Assembly: GCA_036642795.1 (NCBI GenBank)
Contig: JAVXTH010000013.1
Location: forward strand, 1 to 39,396
Source of the DNA: JAVXTH01 sp036642795
GTDB lineage: Bacteria > Bacillota_I > Bacilli_A > Erysipelotrichales > Erysipelotrichaceae
DNA length: 39,396 nucleotides
Reading direction: 5' to 3'
Shown: in pieces, positions 25,362 through 33,439 of the stretch
Numbering within the stretch: position 1 is the first letter of the stretch
How the letters are laid out: every line of letters begins with the position of its first letter
Notes under the pieces: model-generated
Databases searched by the model: none
The model's input: only the letters and a program-made list of their open reading frames with translations
What the model was told of the DNA's origin: nothing
Translations under genes and position numbers: made by a program

Positions 25362-26414
25362 TTAAAAGAATATCCTTGAAATATCATTCCAAGTAGCAAA
25401 CAGCATCAAGCCAATTAATAAAACAACGCCTGTCATCATCAGACCATTTTCAAATCGTTCACTCATTTTACGTCCCGATATTTTTTCACAGACGGTAATG
25501 ACGATTCTTCCTCCATCCATAACGGGAATCGGAATTAAGTTAAAGATACCAATATTCAAGGAAAACATCGCTAATAAATTCAGAATCGATAGAAATCCAT
25601 TTGATACTGTTTTGGCGGTGATTTCAAAGATACCAACCGGTCCTGCCAAATTCTGTAATCCAATGCCACGAATCAGATTAGCGAAAGCATCAAAGATTGC
25701 GGTTGACATTGCTAACATATTCTTAGTTCCATAATTGAAAGCTTCATACCAGGCTATTTTCTTTATATTACTTGGTAAATTAACACCCAAATAATAACGA
25801 TTATCTTCTTTTAAATAAGCTGGTTTACATTGAATCGTAATATTTTTCCCATCGCGATCAATTTGATAAGTTGCTTTATCTTTCGGATAGTTTTGTAATT
25901 CAATTAAAATTTCATTAAAAGTATCCGGAACAATTGAGTCACCATTTTCAAATGTAACTTTTTTTATTAAATCACCGGATTGAAAGCCAGCTAATTCCGC
26001 AGGACTATTTTCTACCGTACCAATAACTTCAGCTGGTGCATCTTCTCTAACAGCGCCTTGATACATCGTAATACCAACCATGATGACCCACGCTAATAAG
26101 ATATTCATAATTGCTCCTGCTGCCATAACAACTACTTGCTTCCAAACTTTAATTCCTTTAATCGTACGTTCAAAAGGAACATCAAAATCTTCGCCTTCTT
26201 CTCCAGCCATTTGCACAAAACCACCAATTGGTAAAGCTCGTAATGCATAGGTTGTTTCACCAATTTGTTTTTTATAAAGAGCAGGACCCATTCCAAGTGA
26301 AAATTCAGCACAATAAACGCCAAAATGTTTGGCACATATAAAATGACCTAATTCATGGACAAAGACAATGACACTTAAAACAATAACGAAATAAACAATT
26401 GACATCATACTCAT
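25362..26414 (-). CDS. rseP: RIP metalloprotease RseP (site-2 protease, M50)
   Basis: This 350-aa intramembrane zinc protease cleaves transmembrane anti-sigma factors or signal peptides. The first helix carries HELGH (20-24) with the zinc ligands and catalytic glutamate. A PDZ domain follows at about 118-200 (VIGTVENSPAELAGFQSGD). The third ligand lies in IPVMDGGR (about 296-303), and a final helix ends the protein. GGAGG lies 12 nt and the nearer GGGGGAG 6 nt before the ATG. The ATG overlaps the dxr stop as ATGA. The order cdsA-dxr-rseP is conserved in Firmicutes, but the usual next genes proS and polC are missing. Confidence 0.94.
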   Translation of the reverse strand: MSMMSIVYFVIVLSVIVFVHELGHFICAKHFGVYCAEFSLGMGPALYKKQIGETTYALRALPIGGFVQMAGEEGEDFDVPFERTIKGIKVWKQVVVMAAGAIMNILLAWVIMVGITMYQGAVREDAPAEVIGTVENSPAELAGFQSGDLIKKVTFENGDSIVPDTFNEILIELQNYPKDKATYQIDRDGKNITIQCKPAYLKEDNRYYLGVNLPSNIKKIAWYEAFNYGTKNMLAMSTAIFDAFANLIRGIGLQNLAGPVGIFEITAKTVSNGFLSILNLLAMFSLNIGIFNLIPIPVMDGGRIVITVCEKISGRKMSERFENGLMMTGVVLLIGLMLFATWNDISRIFF

Positions 26415-27568
26415 TTAAAACTCCCCCTCCATTTTTGTTCCACAAATATTCTTGCTTCTTTATCACTTTGTAACAACTGTTCAAGTGTTGGTTTTTCAAT
26501 AAATGGAATTGCTTGATAAGCAGCAAAAATAGCTTCTTCAATATCTAAAAAAGCAATCTTGCCAGCTAAGAATAAAGCAACCGCACTCTCATCAGCTGCA
26601 TTGATAATCGCTCCTGCATTGCCTTGAGCCTTGCCTGCTTCATAAGCAAGTGCTAACAATGGATAACGTTCAAAATCACATGGTTCAAAGTGTAAGGTAG
26701 CAACCTTTAATAGATCCAAAGGTTCACTCTCATATAACTTGATGCGATGTGGGTATGCTAATGCATATTGGATTGGTAGACGCATATCCGCATTGCCTAG
26801 TTGTGCCATAACACTTTCATCAATATATTGTACCATCGAGTGAACAACACTCTCACGATGAATTAAAACCTGAATTTGATCATAAGGAACATCAAATAGA
26901 TAATGTGCTTCCATTACTTCAAAGCCTTTGTTCATCATCGTTGCACTATCAATCGTAATTCTGCCTCCCATATTCCAATTGGGATGATTCAGTGCTTGTT
27001 GTTTGGTTACATTTTTTAATTCAGAACGCGATTTATCACGAAAAGAACCACCACTTGCGGTAATGATTAATTGTTTAATCGCTGATTTTTCATTTCCTTG
27101 TAAGCATTGAAAAATGGCACAATGCTCCGAATCAATTGGTACCATCGTTCCTTTGTAATCTTTTAATGCTTGTTTAATTAAAACTCCACCAGCAACCAAA
27201 GATTCCTTGTTTGCTAGTGCTAATATTTTATGATTTTTAATCGTTTCAAGACTAGGTATCAAACCACGAAATCCAACCAAAGCATTTACAACAATGTCAC
27301 CATTAACTAAACGACACAACTCGCATAAGCCTTCTTCACCATGATGAAAAATAATGGTTGGATATTGTGGAATCAGTTTAAGCATATCTTGTTCATCACT
27401 CACACAGACATCGAGAGGATGACAAACTTTTAATATTTCATGTAGCTGATTTATATTATGACCGATACTAAGCGCAATGATATTGAATTCATCTTGATGA
27501 TGGTTTACCACATCAATGCTCTGCATACCAATTGAACCACTGGCGCCTAATAAAATGATCTTTTTCAT
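26411..27568 (-). CDS. dxr: 1-deoxy-D-xylulose 5-phosphate reductoisomerase
   Basis: This 385-aa enzyme makes 2-C-methylerythritol 4-phosphate with NADPH, the committed step of the MEP isoprenoid pathway that feeds undecaprenyl phosphate. Seen are the Rossmann loop LLGASGSIG (6-14), ANKESLVAGG, the metal and substrate residues in PIDSEHCAIFQCL, and TIDSATMMNKG. The open frame reaches 27601, but MKKIILLGASG from the ATG at 27568 overlaps the cdsA stop as ATGA and has a GGTGG site about 10 nt upstream. Coupled to cdsA and rseP. Confidence 0.95.
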   Translation of the reverse strand: MKKIILLGASGSIGMQSIDVVNHHQDEFNIIALSIGHNINQLHEILKVCHPLDVCVSDEQDMLKLIPQYPTIIFHHGEEGLCELCRLVNGDIVVNALVGFRGLIPSLETIKNHKILALANKESLVAGGVLIKQALKDYKGTMVPIDSEHCAIFQCLQGNEKSAIKQLIITASGGSFRDKSRSELKNVTKQQALNHPNWNMGGRITIDSATMMNKGFEVMEAHYLFDVPYDQIQVLIHRESVVHSMVQYIDESVMAQLGNADMRLPIQYALAYPHRIKLYESEPLDLLKVATLHFEPCDFERYPLLALAYEAGKAQGNAGAIINAADESAVALFLAGKIAFLDIEEAIFAAYQAIPFIEKPTLEQLLQSDKEARIFVEQKWRGSFK

Positions 27569-28341
27569 AGTATAATCACCACCAAAATAAAGTAAAAACA
27601 AATAATATTAAAGATTAAAGAATCCAAACGATCTAAGATACCACCATGGCCCGGTAATAAATTAGAGAAGTCTTTAATTTGATAGGAACGTTTAATTGCA
27701 CTAAAACTAAGATCACCAATCTGTGCTGTAAATGGTAACACAATTGCGACAATGGCAACCTCACCAATGGTTAAACTTTGAACAAAGAAATAACCGAAAG
27801 CAAAAGCAAATAAGGCTCCAAAGAACCATCCACCAATGGCTCCTTCAATAGTTTTCTTAGGTGAAATACGTGTATTTAATTTATGTTTACCAAAGAAATA
27901 ACCAGTGAAATAAGCAAAGGTATCACAGGCATAGGTAGCAAAAATAATAATCCAAATATACAGAGGATCACGATCATAAATATACAAGAAAGCGGAACCT
28001 AATAAATAAAAGAAAACTAAATAAGTGATATATACAAAAGCATCTTTCGCGGTAAAATTATCCGTAAAGACAGGAATTGATAAAATACATAAGATAAAAA
28101 CTCCTAATAAAGCAATTGCATATTTTTGGGGACTTAAAATCAGTATAACTACAAGAATCATCATAAAAGCCTTTGTGTACTTAGACCATTCTTGATTATG
28201 ATGATCACTTAAAGAAAGTAGTTCAATTCCACCACCTATAATGATAATTCCAATTAAGATATCAAGTAATACCCCTCCTAGCAATAGCGCTGGAATAATC
28301 AGTGCTAATATACCAAGGGTTGTAAAAAAACGAACTTTCAT
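27565..28341 (-). CDS. cdsA: Phosphatidate cytidylyltransferase
   Basis: This 258-aa polytopic membrane enzyme makes CDP-diacylglycerol from phosphatidate and CTP, the precursor of all membrane phospholipids here. About eight hydrophobic helices are visible, and the family signature is intact near the C-terminus: SAIKRSYQIKDFSNLLPGHG followed by GILDRLDS. The ATG at 28341 has GGAGG 8 nt upstream and lies one base beyond the uppS stop; the longer frame to 28356 would start within that ribosome-binding site and is rejected. Confidence 0.95.
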   Translation of the reverse strand: MKVRFFTTLGILALIIPALLLGGVLLDILIGIIIIGGGIELLSLSDHHNQEWSKYTKAFMMILVVILILSPQKYAIALLGVFILCILSIPVFTDNFTAKDAFVYITYLVFFYLLGSAFLYIYDRDPLYIWIIIFATYACDTFAYFTGYFFGKHKLNTRISPKKTIEGAIGGWFFGALFAFAFGYFFVQSLTIGEVAIVAIVLPFTAQIGDLSFSAIKRSYQIKDFSNLLPGHGGILDRLDSLIFNIICFYFILVVIIL

Positions 28342-28342
28342 A

Positions 28343-29047
28343 TTATAATCCTCCAAATCGACGATTACGGTTTTGGTATTCTGTTAAACATTCCTGTAAT
28401 ATATCACTAGTAAAATCTGGCCAAGCAACCGGTGTGAATATTAATTCCGAATAAGCTAATTGCCATAATAGAAAATTAGAAATTCGTTGTTCGCCACTTG
28501 TTCGAATCATTAAATCTACATCCGGAAGATCTTTTGTCATTAAATATTGTTCGAATTCTGCAGGTTCAATATCTAATTTAACTTTATCTTCTAAAACATC
28601 TTGAGCATATTTTTTAGCGGCTAATAATATTTCTCTTTGTGATCCATAATTAACAGCTAAGGTTAAAATCAAACCGGTATTCATACTTGTTTCATTAATT
28701 GCGGCTTCAATTATTTTTCTTGTTTCACTTGGGAAATATTCAATTTCCCCTAATGCTAATACTTTAATATTATTCTTTTTTAATTCAGCTAAATAGCGGC
28801 TAAAAAACATTTTAGGTAATAATTTTGATAAATAATTAACTTCTTCTTCTGGTCGTTTCCAATTTTCAGTAGAAAAAGCATAAACCGTTAATGCCTTTAT
28901 TCCTAAATCATTACAAGCAATTGCAATTTTACGAATATTTTCAGCACCTTGTTTATGACCAGCTGTACGAGGTAAGCCTCTTTTTTTTGCCCAACGACCA
29001 TTTCCATCCATTATAATTGCAATGTGTTGTGGTAAAATATTCTCCAT
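28343..29047 (-). CDS. uppS: Isoprenyl transferase (undecaprenyl diphosphate synthase)
   Basis: This 234-aa cis-prenyltransferase builds the C55 undecaprenyl diphosphate carrier for cell-wall synthesis. IAIIMDGNGRWAKKRGLPR (9-27) holds the catalytic aspartate D14, GHKQGAE the diphosphate site, and RTSGEQRISNFLLWQLAYSE the C-terminal signature. AGGAGG is 8 nt before the ATG. Upstream lies a stem-loop and a possible separate promoter, so uppS-cdsA-dxr-rseP may be expressed apart from the ribosomal genes ahead. Confidence 0.95.
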   Translation of the reverse strand: MENILPQHIAIIMDGNGRWAKKRGLPRTAGHKQGAENIRKIAIACNDLGIKALTVYAFSTENWKRPEEEVNYLSKLLPKMFFSRYLAELKKNNIKVLALGEIEYFPSETRKIIEAAINETSMNTGLILTLAVNYGSQREILLAAKKYAQDVLEDKVKLDIEPAEFEQYLMTKDLPDVDLMIRTSGEQRISNFLLWQLAYSELIFTPVAWPDFTSDILQECLTEYQNRNRRFGGL

Positions 29048-29069
29048 TGTTATTACCTCCTAAAAGTAA

Positions 29070-29087
29070 GACCCACATTCGTGGGCC
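29070..29087 (-). promoter_or_regulatory. Stem-loop in the uppS leader
   Basis: On the minus strand GGCCCAC, loop GAAT, GTGGGTC form a 7-bp, unusually GC-rich stem (one G-U pair), ending 9 nt before the AGGAGG of uppS. The following TTACTTTT is a poor T-tract. It could be a leaky terminator after frr or a 5' mRNA structure. Confidence 0.5.
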
Positions 29088-29099
29088 GATTACAGTATT

Positions 29100-29108
29100 A
29101 GTATATCA
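29100..29108 (-). promoter_or_regulatory. Possible extended -10 promoter for uppS-cdsA-dxr-rseP
   Basis: TGATATACT on the minus strand is an extended -10 element (TGnTATACT) just past the frr stop. There is no good -35. Its start site near 29093 would place the stem-loop at the very 5' end of the transcript. Confidence 0.35.
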
Positions 29109-29118
29109 TAAATTCGAA

Positions 29119-29664
29119 TTATACAGACATTATTTCTTTCGTTTTTGTTTCGATGATTGAATCAATTTTTTTAATGAATTCATCGGTAATCTTTTGTACT
29201 TTTTCCTGTGCTTGTTTACTTGTATCTTCACTAAATTCTTTATTCTTCTTAATTGCTTCATTTGCTTCACGACGCACATTACGAACAACAATCTTAGCTT
29301 CTTCGCCCATTTTATGAGCTGATTTTGATAATTCAACACGTCTTTCTTCAGTTAAAGAAGGAACGTTAATACGAATTACTTCTCCATCATTTTGTGGAAC
29401 TAAACCTAAGTCAGCCATTGAGATTGCATGTTCAATTGCTTTTAATAGACTTTTATCAAAAGCTTTTATTAATAATTGACGACCTTCCACAACATTAATA
29501 CTTGAAACTTGATTAATTGGCGTCATACTTCCATAGTAATCAATTGAAACTCGCTCAAGAATCGTTGGATTCGCACGACCAGTACGAATGCTTTGTAGTG
29601 ATGTGGACAAAGAAGCAATCGCTTTATCCATCTTTTGCGTTGTTTTGTCTAGAATTTCTTGCAT
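29119..29664 (-). CDS. frr: Ribosome recycling factor
   Basis: This 181-aa protein splits post-termination ribosomes together with EF-G. Typical segments are IRTGRANPTILERVSIDYYG (26-45), a beta-strand LLIKAFDKS, INVPSLTEERRVELSK and the long C-terminal helix with VRNVRREANEAIKK. Length is close to the family norm of 185. AAGGGAG lies 5 nt before the ATG, and it starts 12 bp after the pyrH stop, following the conserved order pyrH-frr. Confidence 0.96.
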   Translation of the reverse strand: MQEILDKTTQKMDKAIASLSTSLQSIRTGRANPTILERVSIDYYGSMTPINQVSSINVVEGRQLLIKAFDKSLLKAIEHAISMADLGLVPQNDGEVIRINVPSLTEERRVELSKSAHKMGEEAKIVVRNVRREANEAIKKNKEFSEDTSKQAQEKVQKITDEFIKKIDSIIETKTKEIMSV

Positions 29665-29676
29665 ATAAGCTCCCTT

Positions 29677-30381
29677 CTATTTATGAATCAATGTTCCTGA
29701 TATTTCTTCTTTTACTGCTTTTAAAATATTACCCGATTCATTCATATTAAATACAACCAAATCAATGTCATTATCCATACACATCGATGTAGCTGTTGTA
29801 TCCATAACCGCTAATCCTTGTTGAATTAGATCCATATAAGTTAGTTTATCATATTTTATCGCTTTTGGGTTAGTTTTTGGATCATCATTATAAACACCAT
29901 CAACCCCATTTTTAGCCATTAAGATAACATCAGCACGAATTTCAGATGCACGAAGAGCCGCTGTTGTATCCGTTGAAAAATATGGATTACCAGTACCAGC
30001 ACCAAAAATAACAATTCTTCCTTTTTCTAAATGACGTAAAGCTCTACGTACAATAAAAGGTTCTGCTACTTTTTGCATTTCAATTGCTGTTTGAACTCTT
30101 GTAGGTACGCCTTCTTGTTCTAACGCACTTTGAACAGCCAAAGCATTAATAACCGTTGCTAACATTCCCATGTAGTCAGCTTGTACTCTTTCAATGCCAA
30201 CTTGTTCTGCAAGTTTGCCACGAATGAAGTTACCACCGCCAACAACAATTGCTAAATCAACACCTAATTCATGAACCTCTTTTAATTCTTTTGCAAGTTT
30301 TTTTAAAATTTGAGGATCAAAAGAATTACCGGGAGAGGATAGAGCTTCACCACTTAATTTTAATAATACGCGTTTGTACAT
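29677..30381 (-). CDS. pyrH: Uridylate kinase
   Basis: This 234-aa hexameric UMP kinase of the amino-acid-kinase fold makes UDP. YKRVLLKLSGEAL opens the protein, and VVGGGNFIRG, ADYMGMLATVINA, FGAGTGNPYFSTDTTA and MAKNGVDGVYNDDP follow, as in the bacterial UMP kinase family. The ATG at 30381 has AGGTGAG about 5 nt upstream; the upstream GTG at 30390 falls inside that ribosome-binding site and is rejected. A hairpin with a T-run separates it from tsf, so its expression may be lowered relative to rpsB-tsf. Confidence 0.95.
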   Translation of the reverse strand: MYKRVLLKLSGEALSSPGNSFDPQILKKLAKELKEVHELGVDLAIVVGGGNFIRGKLAEQVGIERVQADYMGMLATVINALAVQSALEQEGVPTRVQTAIEMQKVAEPFIVRRALRHLEKGRIVIFGAGTGNPYFSTDTTAALRASEIRADVILMAKNGVDGVYNDDPKTNPKAIKYDKLTYMDLIQQGLAVMDTTATSMCMDNDIDLVVFNMNESGNILKAVKEEISGTLIHK

Positions 30382-30403
30382 CGTTCTCACCTATTCCTTT
30401 CTT

Positions 30404-30427
30404 TAAAAAAAGGACACAAAGTGCCCT
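30404..30427 (-). terminator. Intrinsic terminator or attenuator between tsf and pyrH
   Basis: On the minus strand AGGGCAC, loop TTT, GTGTCCT and a run of seven T residues, immediately after the tsf stop. pyrH shows no clear promoter in the remaining gap, so read-through past this hairpin is likely. Confidence 0.75.
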
Positions 30428-31315
30428 CTATTTTTTAATCTGATTCATAACCTCTTCTGCAAAGTTTTCTTCACGTTTGGCCATACCTTCACCAACCGCA
30501 TAGCGAACAAAACTAGCAACTTCAGTGTTAGCTTCTTTTAAATATTGACCAACTTTTAAATCTGGGTTTTTAAAGAATGGTTGTTCAACAAGACACATGT
30601 CTTGAAGATTCTTAGAAACACGACCTTCAATAATTCCTTTTAATACTTGTTCCGGTTTGTTTGCAAGTTTTTCATCATTCTTTGTGATTTCTGTTTGAAC
30701 ACTACGTTCATGATCAACGATATCTTTTGGCATATCATTGCGCGTTGTGTATAAAGGAGACATACTTGCAACTTGCATTGCAATGTCTTTGGCAACTTCT
30801 TCATCTTTTGAATTTTTCAAAATAACGGCAGCTGAAATTTTACCACCCATATGCATATAACAACCAAAACTATCCTCATCATTTTTATTAAGAACGCTGA
30901 TACGACGAAGACTGATTTTTTCACCAATCGTTGCCGTTGTATCGGTAATTAGTTCTTCAACTGTTTTACCATTTACAACACAACCTAACGCAGCTTGTAA
31001 ATCAGCAGGTTTGTCATTTAAGAAGGTTGTTTTTAAATCTTCTAATAGTTTTAAAAATTGTTCATTTTTTGCTACGAAATCTGTTTCTGAATTAACTTCA
31101 AAAATAACCGCTGTGTTTTCAACACAAGCAACACGGCTTAAGCCTTCAGCAGCAATACGATCTGCTTTCTTAGCGGCTTTAGAGATTCCTTTTTCACGTA
31201 ACCAGTCAATTGATTTACTAAGATCGCCATCACACTCAGTTAAGGCTTTCTTACAATCCATCATTCCGGCTCCGGTTTTATCACGTAATTCTTTTACACT
31301 CTGAGCTGTAATCAT
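30428..31315 (-). CDS. tsf: Elongation factor Ts
   Basis: This 295-aa protein is the nucleotide exchange factor for EF-Tu. The N-terminal UBA-like domain VKELRDKTGAGMMDCKKAL (7-25), ETDFVAKNEQF and the two core subdomains, with GGKISAAVILKN, are intact. The open frame extends to 31372 into rpsB, but MITAQSVKELR from the ATG at 31315 matches family starts and has AGGAGG about 10 nt upstream, 19 bp past the rpsB stop. It forms the usual rpsB-tsf pair. Confidence 0.96.
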   Translation of the reverse strand: MITAQSVKELRDKTGAGMMDCKKALTECDGDLSKSIDWLREKGISKAAKKADRIAAEGLSRVACVENTAVIFEVNSETDFVAKNEQFLKLLEDLKTTFLNDKPADLQAALGCVVNGKTVEELITDTTATIGEKISLRRISVLNKNDEDSFGCYMHMGGKISAAVILKNSKDEEVAKDIAMQVASMSPLYTTRNDMPKDIVDHERSVQTEITKNDEKLANKPEQVLKGIIEGRVSKNLQDMCLVEQPFFKNPDLKVGQYLKEANTEVASFVRYAVGEGMAKREENFAEEVMNQIKK

Positions 31316-31334
31316 ATTTACAATTCCTCCTGTA

Positions 31335-32315
31335 TTATTCTGCTGTTTTGCTTTCAGTCGCAACTGGTGCAACTGTTTCAGCTTTTGGTGCTGCTGCTAC
31401 TGGTGCTGTTGCAGCGTTTGCTGGTGTATACTCACGTTTTTGGTAAGGGGGACGAACTCCGTCACGTCTTGGACCACGTGCGTTTTTATCATAAGGACGA
31501 CGATTACGACGTTCTTCATTACGTTGACGACGACGACGATCATTTTCTGCGATTTGTTCTTCTACATTAATGATAACATCTTTCATTGTTACTTCTACTT
31601 CATTTTCATCAATATTATGAGCTGCGCTTAATAATCCACCTTTTGCTTCAACAATGGCATCTGCCATTAAAGTTGTAATAAGTTTTACGGCACGAATCGC
31701 ATCATCATTGGATGCAATTGGGTAATCAACTGTTTCAGGATCACAGTTTGTGTCGATCATAGCAAATACAGGAATACCAAGTTTTTTAGCTTCCGCTACC
31801 GCATTGTGTTCTTCTTTAGGGTCGATTACAAATACAGCATTCGGTAATTTTTTCATTTCTTTAATTCCGCCTAGGAAATTTTCTAAACGAGCTTTTTGCT
31901 TATGAATTTGAGCAATTTCTTTCTTAGGATAAACATCAATTAATCCACTTGCTTCCATTTCTTCAATTTCAATTAAGCGACGTACACGTTTTTGAATCGT
32001 ACGGTAATTTGTTAATAAACCACCTAACCATCTTTGATTTACAAAGAAAGATCCACTACGTAACGCTTCTTCAACAACAACTTGTTGAGCTTGTTTCTTT
32101 GTTCCTACAAATAAAACTTTACCGCCTTTTTCTGCGATATCTTTCATTGCTGCATAAGCAACTTCGATTTGTTCCATTGTTTTCTCCAAGTTAATGATAT
32201 AAACACCATTTCTTGCAGCGTAGATGTTTGGTTTCATTTTTGGATTCCAACGACGTGTCTGATGACCAAAATGAACCCCTGATTCTAATAATTTTTTCAT
32301 TGAAACAACTGCCAT
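31335..32315 (-). CDS. rpsB: Small ribosomal subunit protein S2 with Arg-rich C-terminal extension
   Basis: S2 of the 30S subunit. MKKLLESGVHFGHQTRRWNP (6-25), QRWLGGLLTNY (94-104) and VFVIDPKEEHNAVAEA (161-176) are diagnostic. The conserved core ends near residue 230, but the protein continues to 326. A helical segment to about 258 is followed by an Arg-rich stretch (260-284) and an Ala/Pro-rich tail (298-326). Such a tail is absent from B. subtilis S2 (about 246 aa). The frame is uninterrupted and ends before the tsf ribosome-binding site, so it is not a sequencing fusion by appearance. GAGGA lies 7 nt before the ATG. A strong promoter and structured leader precede it. Confidence 0.96.
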   Translation of the reverse strand: MAVVSMKKLLESGVHFGHQTRRWNPKMKPNIYAARNGVYIINLEKTMEQIEVAYAAMKDIAEKGGKVLFVGTKKQAQQVVVEEALRSGSFFVNQRWLGGLLTNYRTIQKRVRRLIEIEEMEASGLIDVYPKKEIAQIHKQKARLENFLGGIKEMKKLPNAVFVIDPKEEHNAVAEAKKLGIPVFAMIDTNCDPETVDYPIASNDDAIRAVKLITTLMADAIVEAKGGLLSAAHNIDENEVEVTMKDVIINVEEQIAENDRRRRQRNEERRNRRPYDKNARGPRRDGVRPPYQKREYTPANAATAPVAAAPKAETVAPVATESKTAE

Positions 32316-32425
32316 AATAATATCCTCGCTTTCCGTTCTACCTCCATCATTTCCAGCATTGGCAACTCAGTTGAGCACGGGCCAATGAATCCATGATGTG
32401 TGAAGTGCGTAATCTTTTTACGCCA
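32316..32425 (-). promoter_or_regulatory. Structured 5' leader of rpsB, candidate S2 autoregulatory RNA
   Basis: About 110 nt lie between the predicted start site and the ATG. Stem 1 is GCGTAA/TTACGC (32423-32418 with 32412-32407). A long second element has CATCAT/ATGATG outside (32398-32393 with 32350-32345), then CATTGGC/GCCAATG (32387-32381 with 32363-32357), and CTCA/TGAG at the tip (32375-32366). A GGAGG decoy sits at 32345-32341. Ribosomal protein leaders of this kind often bind the encoded protein; no match to a known family was tested. Confidence 0.55.
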
Positions 32426-32431
32426 TTAAAA

Positions 32432-32460
32432 ACTATATCATATTAAAGTATCAATTTCAA
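32432..32460 (-). promoter_or_regulatory. Strong sigma-A-type promoter of rpsB-tsf
   Basis: On the minus strand TTGAAA (32460-32455), a 17-nt spacer and TGATATAGT, an extended -10 (TATAGT, 32437-32432). Both hexamers match consensus at five of six positions. Start expected near 32425. Confidence 0.8.
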
Positions 32461-32497
32461 TAAAATAAACACTATTTATGCACCTTTTTGTAACTAA

Positions 32498-32528
32498 ATT
32501 AAAAAAACGTCCTTTATTTAGACGTTTT
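32498..32528 (-). terminator. Intrinsic terminator of the topA-trmFO-xerC operon
   Basis: AAAACGTC, a 9-nt loop and GACGTTTT followed by further T residues on the minus strand, starting at the xerC stop. Confidence 0.85.
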
Positions 32529-33439
32529 CATAATTTCTTACTTCTTGGATGAGCATTTTCATATACACTTTTTAATCTTGCTTTTGATACATGAACATAT
32601 ATTTGCGTTGAGGATAAAGAAGAATGTCCTAATAATTCTTGAACAACTCTTAAATCAGCTCCATGATCTAATAAATGGGTTGCGAAACTATGGCGAAACA
32701 TATGTGGATGAACATGAACATTCAAACTACATAAGTCCGCTTGCTTCTGCATCAAATATTGAACTCCTCTGGATGTGATTGGATCTCCTCGTTGATTCAC
32801 AAATAGGAAATCATGCGTTTTAAGATGCATCCATAAAGGCCGTACGCTTTCTTGATAAACAAGCAATTTATCTTTCGCAAGTTCATAAAAAGGAACCATT
32901 CTTTCTTTGTCCCCTTTTCCGATAATGCGAATCATGTTATCGTGATAATCAATCTGATTCATTCTGATATTTACTGCTTCACTAACCCGCAGTCCACAAG
33001 CATACATTATTTCAAACATCGCACGATCGCGTTTTCCTTGATTGCTCGATTCATCAATCGAGTTTAAAAAGAGATCCATTTCATCATAAAATAAAAACTC
33101 TGGAATTCTTTTCGCAAGTTTTGGACTCTTCATAAATAAGAACGGATTGCTTTGAATGCCAACATATTCATTTAAATAACGATAAAAAGTACGTAAAGAA
33201 GATAATCTTCTAGCGATACTTGAATTTTTCATATCACCATGAACACCACCACTTGAGCGTAGCATTGCGATATAATTCATAACCACGATTCGATCTACAT
33301 CATCAAAACTATCGATTCCTTGTCCTCTTACAAAAGCGATGAACATCGTGATATCACGACGATAAGCATCCAATGTATGAGGTGAACCGGTATTAATTTG
33401 TTGATGATATTTTAAAAATCGTTCGAGGTATTCTTCCAT
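32528..33439 (-). CDS. xerC: Tyrosine recombinase XerC
   Basis: This 303-aa site-specific recombinase resolves chromosome dimers at dif with a partner XerD-type protein. The N-terminal SAM-like DNA-binding domain (1-105) precedes the catalytic domain. All active-site residues are visible: R151 in CGLRVSE, lysine in GKGDKER (174-180), H246 and R249 in HMFRHSFATH, H272 in LGHSS and the nucleophile Y281 in TQIYVHV. Its ATG shares one base with the trmFO stop. The gidA-like trmFO followed by xerC/codV is the Firmicutes order, but hslVU and codY, which follow in B. subtilis, are missing. A mobile-element integrase is unlikely given this context. Confidence 0.94.
   Translation of the reverse strand: MEEYLERFLKYHQQINTGSPHTLDAYRRDITMFIAFVRGQGIDSFDDVDRIVVMNYIAMLRSSGGVHGDMKNSSIARRLSSLRTFYRYLNEYVGIQSNPFLFMKSPKLAKRIPEFLFYDEMDLFLNSIDESSNQGKRDRAMFEIMYACGLRVSEAVNIRMNQIDYHDNMIRIIGKGDKERMVPFYELAKDKLLVYQESVRPLWMHLKTHDFLFVNQRGDPITSRGVQYLMQKQADLCSLNVHVHPHMFRHSFATHLLDHGADLRVVQELLGHSSLSSTQIYVHVSKARLKSVYENAHPRSKKL

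Noticed and set aside
32528..33439. The tyrosine recombinase as the integrase of a mobile element.
   Set aside because: It is coupled to trmFO in the conserved topA-trmFO-xerC order and has no flanking repeats, tRNA or phage genes; it is housekeeping XerC.
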